A stretch of DNA of 22,634 nt, taken from NCBI GenBank assembly GCA_945890595.1, contig CAMDCQ010000009.1, positions 1 to 22,634 of the forward strand. The letters run 5' to 3'. Both the position numbers and the translations under genes were made by a program. The notes under the pieces were generated by a model that saw only the letters and a list, made by a program, of their open reading frames with translations, did not search any database and had not been told where the DNA came from. Position 1 is the first letter of the stretch. Each line of letters opens with the position of its first letter. The stretch is from Chitinophaga pinensis. Lineage in GTDB: Bacteria > Bacteroidota > Bacteroidia > NS11-12g > UBA9320. This document shows, one piece after another, positions 8,702 through 14,934 of the stretch.

Positions 8702-9490
8702 TTAAAATATTAATAACGGAATACTGCTTTTTCGCAAAATTTCTTTCGTGGTACTCTTGTGAATCAGGTCTTCAAAAAAGTTTCTGTCATGGTGTTTCAG
8801 TACCAGTAAATCAGCACCTTCTCTTTCTAAATAGGTAGTAATCCCTTCAAATACACTGGGCGCCCAGATAGAAACTTGGCGTAGTTTGGCATCATTCAGT
8901 ATCATCTCTTGGTGGTAGGTCGTATTTTCTGACTTTATAAAAATGATATCTAATCGTGATTCCATCTTTTGGGCTAAATCATGTATAAATGACATTTCAA
9001 AAGCCATAGATTCTTGGTGGTCATTTGCCATAGTAATCACTTTTACTTTTTCATATTTTGCCTCATCAGGAATAGCCATTACAGGCTTTTTACCCCTTTT
9101 TATGACGGATGATGTAACGCTTCCAAAAAGACTATCTACAAATCCAGAGGCGCCACTCGTGCCCATTACAATTAAATCTACATCCAGACTCTCCGACTCT
9201 TTTATAATATAGTCGGCGGCCAATCCAAAGTCCATGTGAATTTGGGGCGTTATTCCAAATTGTTCTTGTATCGTTTCGGCCGTCGCCTCTAATTTTTGAT
9301 TTGCACATGATTTTGCGTTCTCCATTAAAATCTCCAGTAAAATAATGGAGCTATTTATATCCGCAACAGGATTATGAATCGCGTGCAATAAGTGTAAATC
9401 AAGTTGCAAGAGCTTGGCTAATGCGCCTGCATAGTTAACGGCAGACATAGCGTTTTCAGAAAAGTCTATGGGAACAAGTATTGATTTCAT
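8702..9490 (-). CDS. Tandem universal stress protein (UspA family), first gene of the operon
   Basis: This 262-residue protein has two Usp domains. Domain one (about 1-141) starts SILVPIDFSENA and has a full ATP-binding motif at G110, G113, G123 and S124, with the flanking VMGTSGASGF and PVMAIP strands. Domain two (about 148-262) lacks the Gly motif, as in the other Usp of this operon, so the two are probably paralogues. The role is inferred to be stress or starvation survival. It starts at ATG 9490, with a leader of about 55 nt from the predicted promoter at 9548-9591. Confidence 0.9.
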   Translation of the reverse strand: MKSILVPIDFSENAMSAVNYAGALAKLLQLDLHLLHAIHNPVADINSSIILLEILMENAKSCANQKLEATAETIQEQFGITPQIHMDFGLAADYIIKESESLDVDLIVMGTSGASGFVDSLFGSVTSSVIKRGKKPVMAIPDEAKYEKVKVITMANDHQESMAFEMSFIHDLAQKMESRLDIIFIKSENTTYHQEMILNDAKLRQVSIWAPSVFEGITTYLEREGADLLVLKHHDRNFFEDLIHKSTTKEILRKSSIPLLIF

Positions 9491-9547
9491 GTGGTTTATC
9501 GTTTTCTTTTTTGAATTGAAGCAATGCTTACCTCCAATTTATGAATT

Positions 9548-9591
9548 CAAAGATCATGCTACTACAAACGGTTATTTATGTCTGAAATCAG
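9548..9591 (-). promoter_or_regulatory. Promoter of the Usp operon with a weak Fnr-like box
   Basis: On the minus strand, GATCTTTG (9555-9548) is a -7-like element. Exactly 22 nt upstream is CTGATTTCAGACAT (9591-9578), which matches TTGATnnnnATCAA at only 6 of 10 bases but matches the ccoI box at 9 of 14 positions and lies at the same distance from the -7 element. The left half (TGAT) is good and the right half is poor. A further TTGATACCTCAA on the plus strand at 9613-9624 has the wrong spacing. The rest of 9491-9625 shows nothing else recognisable. Confidence 0.35.
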
Positions 9592-9625
9592 TATCCGCTA
9601 TGATTTTAGTTATTGATACCTCAAA

Positions 9626-9868
9626 CTAGGAATGATTTAGTAATTCAATAATTTGGGTTTCTAGCGCAGCTGGAAGTGGGATATCCTTTTCTTGCATCTC
9701 TCTGAGTTGTACAAGGAAGTGCTTGATTTGAAGTGCCTTATCACTAGTGGTGCGATCTACGCATTTGCTGCACATCTCACTTTTGGGCTTAGAACAACTT
9801 TTGGGAGCCGCTTTTTCCAGACAAGCAATGAGGTTGAGGATTTGATTGGAGTGATATGAAGTGGTCAT
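9626..9868 (-). CDS. Small cysteine-containing protein of unknown function
   Basis: This is an 80-residue soluble protein with four cysteines (16, 25, 33 and 36), the last two in a CSKC pair within a lysine-rich stretch, followed by a helix-rich C-terminal half. A metal- or thiol-related site is possible but cannot be shown. Its ATG overlaps the stop of the preceding gene (ATGA at 9868-9865), so it is coupled to the rhodanese operon as its last gene. I do not recognise a family. Confidence 0.6.
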   Translation of the reverse strand: MTTSYHSNQILNLIACLEKAAPKSCSKPKSEMCSKCVDRTTSDKALQIKHFLVQLREMQEKDIPLPAALETQIIELLNHS

Positions 9869-10185
9869 GGATGTTTTTGTTTCGTTTTATACGTAAGATT
9901 ATAATCGTTCATGTAGGCTGAATGTGGTAGTACAGATTGGTGTTGGTAAGCATCCCACCTAGGTTCTTTTTGGAAATTTACTTTACTAACTCCGCATCGT
10001 CTAGGAGCAGCCGACCATTTAAACTGCTGTTCTCCGTGGGTTGGCAAAAGTGGTTGTGTACGTTCACTCGAATCCTCAATTGCATGAGGCGAAATAGATA
10101 TCGATTTACGCTGTTTAGACGGGATAAGTATTGCGATAAATACCAAAAATCCGAAAAATGTTAGGATAAAAGTGTTCCGTCCCAT
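9865..10185 (-). CDS. Small membrane-anchored protein of unknown function
   Basis: This 106-residue protein has one N-terminal membrane helix (about residues 5-22) followed by a basic stop (KQRK) and a polar, proline- and glutamine-containing tail with a single Cys at about 64. The positive charge after the helix suggests an N-out orientation with the tail in the cytoplasm, though the short basic N-terminus makes this uncertain. It overlaps the rhodanese gene by 25 nt and the next gene by 4 nt. It has no known motif. Low composition bias and the tight overlaps support a real gene. Confidence 0.55.
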   Translation of the reverse strand: MGRNTFILTFFGFLVFIAILIPSKQRKSISISPHAIEDSSERTQPLLPTHGEQQFKWSAAPRRCGVSKVNFQKEPRWDAYQHQSVLPHSAYMNDYNLTYKTKQKHP

Positions 10186-10478
10186 GTTTCAATACCGTTG
10201 GTTAAAATGACCATATGTTTAAATCCCATTTCGTTGAGAATACTTACAGCTACTTTGCTTCGAATACCGTCCATACAGTACACAAACAATTCCGTATTTC
10301 GATTTAAATCTGCAAAAAAATCTGCAAAATCAGGAGACATTAAATCTAAATTAATAGCATTTCGAATATGTCCTAAACTGAAATCATCTGTCGTTCTTAC
10401 GTCAATAATTACCCCTGAATCGGAATTAAAAACGGAAACTAAATCACTGGATGATTCAATATGTACCACACTCTGCAC
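10161..10478 (-). CDS. Single-domain rhodanese-like protein
   Basis: This 105-residue cytoplasmic protein spans a single rhodanese domain. It has the IIDVRTTDDFSLGHI region (25-38) with the DVR and GHI family motifs, and an active-site loop CMDGIRS starting at C68, which fits the usual C-x2-G-x-R-S sulfurtransferase loop. Such proteins carry sulfane sulfur as a persulfide; the acceptor here is unknown. The start is GTG at 10478. It is the first gene of a three-gene operon with the two small proteins downstream. A Crp/Fnr-type promoter upstream links it to the regulator encoded next door. Confidence 0.88.
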   Translation of the reverse strand: MQSVVHIESSSDLVSVFNSDSGVIIDVRTTDDFSLGHIRNAINLDLMSPDFADFFADLNRNTELFVYCMDGIRSKVAVSILNEMGFKHMVILTNGIETWDGTLLS

Positions 10479-10500
10479 GTATTCTTTTTACTTTAGAGTT

Positions 10501-10566
10501 CAAAGATGTACAGGTGCGTAGGTTAATTTACTGACGATGCGTAGAATGCACTATGATATCCGTCAA
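10501..10566 (-). promoter_or_regulatory. Promoter of the rhodanese operon with a distal Fnr-like box
   Basis: On the minus strand, TTGACGGATATCAT (10566-10553) matches TTGATnnnnATCAA at 8 of 10 bases and contains the stop codon of the regulator gene. CATCTTTG (10508-10501), a -7 variant shared with the cco promoter, lies 44 nt downstream of it, twice the 22 nt seen at the cco and cbpA promoters. The box would be centred near -63.5, about two helical turns further out. A half-site GTCA (10535-10532) lies where the 22-nt box would be. Confidence 0.45.
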
Positions 10567-11579
10567 AAAGGAGCTTTTTTCAGCATCTCATAATTGAGTA
10601 TAGTAATTTCACTACTTGCTATATCGATGTAGGCGTCTGCTTTAAATTCGGACAACATTCGGATGGCTGTTTCTACACTGGTACCAGCCATAGAAGCAAT
10701 CAATTCGCGCGGTACACGCATACAAAAATGGCCATTTACTGCGTAAATGTCACTTAACGCAACGAGGGCGTTAGCAACGCGTTTTCGAACCGACTCGTAC
10801 GCCAACTCTAACATCTTATTTTCTTTGAGCAATAAATTTTTAGAAAGCAACTTTAAAAACCGCATACTTACCTCACGATTATGAACCAATAATAACGTAA
10901 AGTCTTCCACCGGAATTTGCCAAATCACACTATCCTCTAAAACCTCGGCTGTTTCTTGATGATTTTGATCTTCCAAAACACCCCAATATCCAAAAAAATC
11001 ATCGTTACTGCACAACTCCAATACGACTTCCTTGCCGTCCTTATTCATCTTTACAATTTTCACCTTGCCTTGATGTAGAAAGTAGATGTATGCTGGGGTG
11101 TCGCCTTCGGTATATATCAACTGTTTTGCACCATAGGTTTTAATCACTTTATGGGCGAATAAATCGTTAAACTGACCACCTACAGTTGCGAATTCTAGTT
11201 TATGATGGCTCTTTTTAAGTCGATTTTCGATGGCTACGAGTAACTCAGATTCGTCAAAAGGCTTAGTTATGTAATCATCTGCGCCAAGGGTCATTCCTCT
11301 TCGCATATCTGTCTTTTCGGCTTTAGCTGTGAGAAATATGAACGGAATATGAAGGGTTTGTTGGTGCTTGCTGAGTATATGTAGCACGCCATATCCGTCT
11401 AATTCGGGCATCATAATGTCACATAAAATAAGATCAGGCAACCTTTCTAGCGCCATGGTCACTCCTAGTTTTCCATTAGGTGCTTCATAGGTTGTATATC
11501 CGCTAAGCATCAACAATTCCGAGATGTTTTCTCGAATATCTACGTTGTCTTCTATAATTAAAATACTACTTTTCTTCAT
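10563..11579 (-). CDS. Response regulator: receiver domain fused to a Crp/Fnr-type regulator
   Basis: This 338-residue protein has a CheY-like receiver domain (about 1-123; acidic pair E10/D11, phospho-acceptor D54, T84, K106), a cyclic-nucleotide-binding fold (about 136-255), and a Crp-type winged helix (about 262-335). The receiver is complete, so phosphorylation by the adjacent kinase is expected. In the cNMP fold the cAMP-binding Glu and Arg-Ser of Crp appear replaced (FGYWG at 196-200, QETAEV at 208-213), and there are no Fnr-type N-terminal cysteines, so neither cAMP nor an iron-sulfur cluster is expected as signal. The recognition helix SVETAIR (301-307) has Val-Glu-Thr-x-x-Arg as in Fnr (VETISR) rather than Crp (RETVGR). 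It overlaps the kinase gene by 14 nt. It may combine the FixJ and FixK roles. Confidence 0.9.
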   Translation of the reverse strand: MKKSSILIIEDNVDIRENISELLMLSGYTTYEAPNGKLGVTMALERLPDLILCDIMMPELDGYGVLHILSKHQQTLHIPFIFLTAKAEKTDMRRGMTLGADDYITKPFDESELLVAIENRLKKSHHKLEFATVGGQFNDLFAHKVIKTYGAKQLIYTEGDTPAYIYFLHQGKVKIVKMNKDGKEVVLELCSNDDFFGYWGVLEDQNHQETAEVLEDSVIWQIPVEDFTLLLVHNREVSMRFLKLLSKNLLLKENKMLELAYESVRKRVANALVALSDIYAVNGHFCMRVPRELIASMAGTSVETAIRMLSEFKADAYIDIASSEITILNYEMLKKAPF

Positions 11580-13113
11580 CTAATTGTATCGTAAATTTAC
11601 TTCCTATGTTTAGTTCACTTTCAAACGTAATCTGTGCCTTCATTATATCTGCATATCGTTTAATAATGTTAAGTCCTAGGCCTGTGCCTTGTATATGACT
11701 TGCATTACTCGCCCTATAAAACCTGCTAAATAGATTTTTCTGATCTGCTTCACTAATTCCGATACCCTGATCTTGTACAGAAATAGACAACTTATTACGA
11801 GCTATTTCTGCACTAAGCGTGATATTTTTTTCGCTATACTTTAAGGCGTTGCTTATCAAATTAGTTAACATATTTCGAACCAGATACGAGTCCATTAGCC
11901 ATGCGGTATTGTCTGTTAAATCCCGTACAACGATGTGCTGATTTGGCTTTAGTAACTCTTGCATTTCTTCCGCAGCACTATGTATCAAGTCTCCAACACA
12001 TGCACTTTCTGGGTTGTATTTTATAAACCCACCTTCAATTTTCTCAAGGGACAAAAAGTCATTCAAAATCATAGTTAAATTTTGAACGTTATTTTTAATT
12101 TTAAGTAAGTGTTTTAATCTGTTGTCTTGTTGATGCGTTTCGGGATACTTGCCAATTAAAGCAGCCGAACTTAGTATGCTACTTAATGGTGTTCTAAACT
12201 CATGAGAAGCCATCGAAACGAAATTAGTTTTCAATTCGTTCAACTGTTTTTCTTTGGTGAGCGCCATGTATATTTCGCGTTCAGCTCGCTTCTCACTGGT
12301 AACGTTATTTTCTACAATTAGTACCTGATCCACTTCATTAATAACCCGTGAAAGTGGCACACAACGCACTCTGTACATCTTATCATCTTCTCCATAGGTA
12401 AACTGCTGGTCATGCCCTTCAAAGACATCCGATAGGTGTTTCATGAAATCAACTTGCCATGCGACAGGGATATTATCAAGGTAATTAGCACCCAGTAAAA
12501 TCGAGGGATTAACCCCGAGGTTACGCAACTCACTTCCTTCGGCATACACAATCGAAAAATTACGATCAACCACTGAAATGGTTCCATTCGGGAAATTAGA
12601 AGCTATCGTTTCATATAATTTTTGACTATTTATAAGTGCTTTCTGCGCTGTTTCCCTGAGTTCTATTTCTTTCTTCAGTTCTTCGGTTCGTTGTTCTACA
12701 CGTTGCTCCAATTCTTCTGCATACCCACGAATAATTCGTTCTTGGATTTTAGGGCGCGTAAGGTCATGAATGATACCCGTAAAAAAATGATTCTCATTCA
12801 CTACAAACTCGCTAATGGCCAATCTAAAAGGAAACACTTCTCCGTTTTTCTTTAACCCTTCTACTTCTCTGCCTATTCCTATTACCTTGGGTTGTCGTGT
12901 TGTTTTATAATTATGGATATAGGAATCATGTCTACTCCCGTCTGGTTCCGGCATAAGCATGCTAATATTCAACCCTATTAATTCAGACTTTTCATACCCA
13001 AAGAGAGCGAGCCCCGCCGAGTTTATGTCTTCGATTAGTCCCCTGTCGGTTATTACGATAATACCGTCTAGGGTTGTTTCAAAAATGGACTGATATTTAT
13101 CTGCTTCTACCAT
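11566..13113 (-). CDS. FixL-like PAS-PAS sensor histidine kinase, probable heme oxygen sensor
   Basis: This 515-residue soluble kinase has PAS1 (about 4-122), a coiled linker (122-165), PAS2 (165-280), a HisKA domain with phospho-acceptor H304 (MASHEFRTPL), and an ATPase domain with N-box NLISNALKYSE (N422), G1 DQGIGI, F-box FSRFYRA and G2 GTGLGLNI. No membrane helix is seen. PAS1 aligns without gaps to the heme PAS of Bradyrhizobium FixL as I recall it: MPEPDGSRHDSYI contains H62, matching heme-ligand His200; R82 (GIGR) matches Arg220; V77, L98 and I100 match Ile215, Leu236 and Ile238. N68 replaces Arg206. Heme binding and O2 sensing are therefore likely but inferred. It overlaps the regulator gene by 14 nt. 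Confidence 0.9.
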   Translation of the reverse strand: MVEADKYQSIFETTLDGIIVITDRGLIEDINSAGLALFGYEKSELIGLNISMLMPEPDGSRHDSYIHNYKTTRQPKVIGIGREVEGLKKNGEVFPFRLAISEFVVNENHFFTGIIHDLTRPKIQERIIRGYAEELEQRVEQRTEELKKEIELRETAQKALINSQKLYETIASNFPNGTISVVDRNFSIVYAEGSELRNLGVNPSILLGANYLDNIPVAWQVDFMKHLSDVFEGHDQQFTYGEDDKMYRVRCVPLSRVINEVDQVLIVENNVTSEKRAEREIYMALTKEKQLNELKTNFVSMASHEFRTPLSSILSSAALIGKYPETHQQDNRLKHLLKIKNNVQNLTMILNDFLSLEKIEGGFIKYNPESACVGDLIHSAAEEMQELLKPNQHIVVRDLTDNTAWLMDSYLVRNMLTNLISNALKYSEKNITLSAEIARNKLSISVQDQGIGISEADQKNLFSRFYRASNASHIQGTGLGLNIIKRYADIMKAQITFESELNIGSKFTIQLDEEK

Positions 13114-13185
13114 ATACTTGCTTGTTTCATGTTTACCTAAAAATGAGCTGCACTAAACGCTTGAACAACGAAATTGCATTATCGT

Positions 13186-13231
13186 CAAATTTAATCTATT
13201 CGCTCAAACGATGACGTGTTATTCTCGTCAA
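13186..13231 (-). promoter_or_regulatory. Candidate promoter of the kinase-regulator operon
   Basis: On the minus strand, TAAATTTG (13193-13186) fits the -7 consensus TAnnTTTG, giving a leader of about 70 nt to the ATG at 13113. Upstream is TTTGACGAGAATAAC (13232-13218); its last 14 bases match the Fnr box at 7 of 10 positions, centred about 2 bp off the spacing of the better boxes. A near copy, TTTGACGATAATGCA (13189-13175), overlaps the -7 element, 43 nt away. An inverted repeat TGACG-N9-CGTCA lies at 13212-13230. The rest of the 13114-13303 gap shows only a short palindrome TGGC-GAT-GCCA near 13282-13292. Confidence 0.35.
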
Positions 13232-13303
13232 AACCAAGTTGAAATTGGCATTTACTTACCTCCATCTAGCTTTGTAAAACTGGCGATGCCAAATCGTATC
13301 ATT

Positions 13304-13630
13304 TTATAGGGCATTTAATCGTTTTTTTACGTCCTCCTGTTTTTGATACCTATCGAGTTTTTGGCGGACAGACTTTAATGCCAATTGCAATTCATCTACT
13401 TGATGCAGTAAGTTAAATACAACGTCTATAGCCTCCCAATTTAAATTAAGTTCAGTATGCAATCTCACTATTTTATCCAAGTCTGAAAGCGTTGCTTCTG
13501 CTATAAAAGGAGCCTCGTTTATGGTTTCTATTTGGATGAGACCCATGTCGTTTAACGACCAAAAAACGGACAACTCTACCTCATAATGACGACAAAGAGA
13601 CTCCACTAATATCAAGTTATTTTTTTTCAT
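13304..13630 (-). CDS. cbpM: CbpM-like chaperone modulator
   Basis: This 108-residue protein matches the CbpM family in size, layout and position. The N-terminal half (ESLCRHYEVELSVFWSLND, then MGLIQI) looks like a MerR-type helix-turn-helix start, and the C-terminal half is a coiled helix (about 68-105). In E. coli, CbpM binds the J-domain of CbpA and inhibits it. The gene overlaps the cbpA stop by 4 nt (ATGA at 13630-13627), so the two proteins are translationally coupled. Sequence identity to CbpM is modest, so the assignment leans on context. Confidence 0.8.
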   Translation of the reverse strand: MKKNNLILVESLCRHYEVELSVFWSLNDMGLIQIETINEAPFIAEATLSDLDKIVRLHTELNLNWEAIDVVFNLLHQVDELQLALKSVRQKLDRYQKQEDVKKRLNAL

Positions 13631-14502
13631 CTTAATGCTTGTAATTGGGTAAAAAGTGCCCGTTCTGTATCTGTAATTTTGGTAGGTATTTCAATATGAT
13701 ACGTAATAATTAAATCGCCAAATTGCCCTTCCTTTTTATACACCGGAAATCCTTTATTTCTAAGCTTAACCTTTGTATCGTTTTGGGTTTCAGGTGCAAG
13801 TTTTAATTTGACTTTACCGTCAAATGTTTCAACCGTCACGTCACCACCCAATACAGCCGTATACAAATCAATAGGTACCGTGTGGTACAGATGATTACCA
13901 TTTCGTTGAAAGGCTGTATTATTTTCGATATCAAACTGAATAAACAAATCACCTGAAGGTCCGCCATTTACGCCAGAACCTCCTTTACCCTTTACCTTGA
14001 CAACCTGCTCGTTTTCTATGCCTGCTGGTATGGTGATTCTAATCTTCTTTCCATTTACAGAAAGTTCTTGCTGATGAGCTTGATATACATCGCGCAAGTG
14101 AAGTTTGACCGTAGTCGTATAGTCTTGTCCTTTAAACCTGGAATTAGATCTTGCATTACCCGCGCTGCCAAACAAGGATTCAAAATAATCGGAAAAATCA
14201 CGCTCATTAAAATTACCCGTTGCGCTCGACCTCTGCTGGGTATCTCGTTTATTTTGCGCTTGATCAAAAGCCTCGCCGTGCTGCCAATCTTTGCCATACT
14301 TATCGTACTTCTTTCGATTTTCTACAGTACTCAGAACTTCGTTCGCTTCATTGATTTCCTTAAATCTGTTTTCAGCTTCTTTGTTATTGGGATTAAGATC
14401 GGGATGGTATTTCCTAGCCAGCTTCCGATATGCTTTTTTAATATCTTCTGCAGAGGCCGTTTTGCTCACTCCTAATGTTTTATAATAATCTATGAACTCC
14501 AT
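13627..14502 (-). CDS. cbpA: DnaJ-family co-chaperone, CbpA type
   Basis: This 291-residue Hsp40 has a J-domain (about 1-70) with the HPD motif at 33-35 that stimulates DnaK ATPase, a short polar linker instead of a long Gly/Phe region (about 75-125), and two beta-rich substrate-binding domains (about 128-205 and 205-275, with KGKGGSGVNGGPSGDLFI between strands). It lacks the four CxxCxGxG zinc repeats of DnaJ, which identifies it as CbpA type. E. coli CbpA works in starvation and acid stress with DnaK. It starts at ATG 14502 and is followed by the overlapping cbpM-like gene. The promoter at 14535-14578 suggests low-oxygen control. Confidence 0.92.
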   Translation of the reverse strand: MEFIDYYKTLGVSKTASAEDIKKAYRKLARKYHPDLNPNNKEAENRFKEINEANEVLSTVENRKKYDKYGKDWQHGEAFDQAQNKRDTQQRSSATGNFNERDFSDYFESLFGSAGNARSNSRFKGQDYTTTVKLHLRDVYQAHQQELSVNGKKIRITIPAGIENEQVVKVKGKGGSGVNGGPSGDLFIQFDIENNTAFQRNGNHLYHTVPIDLYTAVLGGDVTVETFDGKVKLKLAPETQNDTKVKLRNKGFPVYKKEGQFGDLIITYHIEIPTKITDTERALFTQLQALR

Positions 14503-14534
14503 GGTTATTTATCGCCTATACCTTAACTCGTTTT

Positions 14535-14578
14535 CAAAAGTAGAATAGATGCATAACCACTATTATGATATGAATCAG
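14535..14578 (-). promoter_or_regulatory. Promoter of the cbpA-cbpM operon with an Fnr/FixK-like box
   Basis: On the minus strand, CTGATTCATATCAT (14578-14565) contains a perfect TGAT-N4-ATCA core and matches TTGATnnnnATCAA at 8 of 10 bases. TACTTTTG (14542-14535), a full TAnnTTTG element, lies exactly 22 nt downstream, the same spacing as at the cco operon. The box would be centred near -41.5. The start codon at 14502 follows after about 30 nt of leader. No clear -33 TTG is seen, as expected for an activator-dependent promoter. Confidence 0.5.
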
Positions 14579-14638
14579 TTTAAGATATGATGTAAACCAT
14601 CTTATAGTCAATGTATACAGAATAGACCTAGCTTTGAG

Positions 14639-14920
14639 ATGAACCTTAATAAAAAGTACCATGCCCTTATTTATTTTACTTACCAGTTGCGACAAAAACG
14701 GACAGTCTCACAAAGAAATACTCTTGAACATGTGCGAAGTGGAGATGCTTGAAAGAGATACGACCACCGCTATAGAAACCACCAAAATTCATTTGAAGCG
14801 CATAGGCACTATATCGGTAATGCAAAAATTACAAGTAATAAAGTCCCTTATCATTTCTTCCTGAACGATACAGGATCAAATTTGCTAAGTTACCAGGATT
14901 ACTTAGACTGTCTTTTTTGA
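14639..14920 (+). pseudogene. Possible remnant of a small lipoprotein gene
   Basis: Three pieces look like one broken gene. A start (MNLNKKY, from ATG 14639) is in one frame. A lipoprotein-like hydrophobic stretch with a lipobox (PLFILLTSC) and following polar residues is in the +1 frame (14661-14864). A plausible C-terminal segment containing a DTGS motif is back in the first frame (about 14762-14920, ending in TGA). Read in the first frame alone, there is an in-frame TGA at 14750-14752. One insertion and one deletion would restore a continuous lipoprotein of about 90 residues. The DTGS motif could recall an aspartyl-protease fold, but this is weak. The alternative is a chance pattern, or a real 67-residue gene at 14661-14864. 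Confidence 0.3.
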
Positions 14921-14934
14921 GCCCATTTTTTTGA

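Noticed and set aside
9613..9624. TTGATACCTCAA as an Fnr-type box upstream of the Usp operon
   Set aside because: The half-sites are separated by 4 instead of 6 bases, so a Crp/Fnr dimer would not fit; the site is also far from the -7 element.
14068..14475. Plus-strand open frame of 135 codons
   Set aside because: Antisense shadow of cbpA; the hydrophobic composition follows from reading the reverse of a charged protein.
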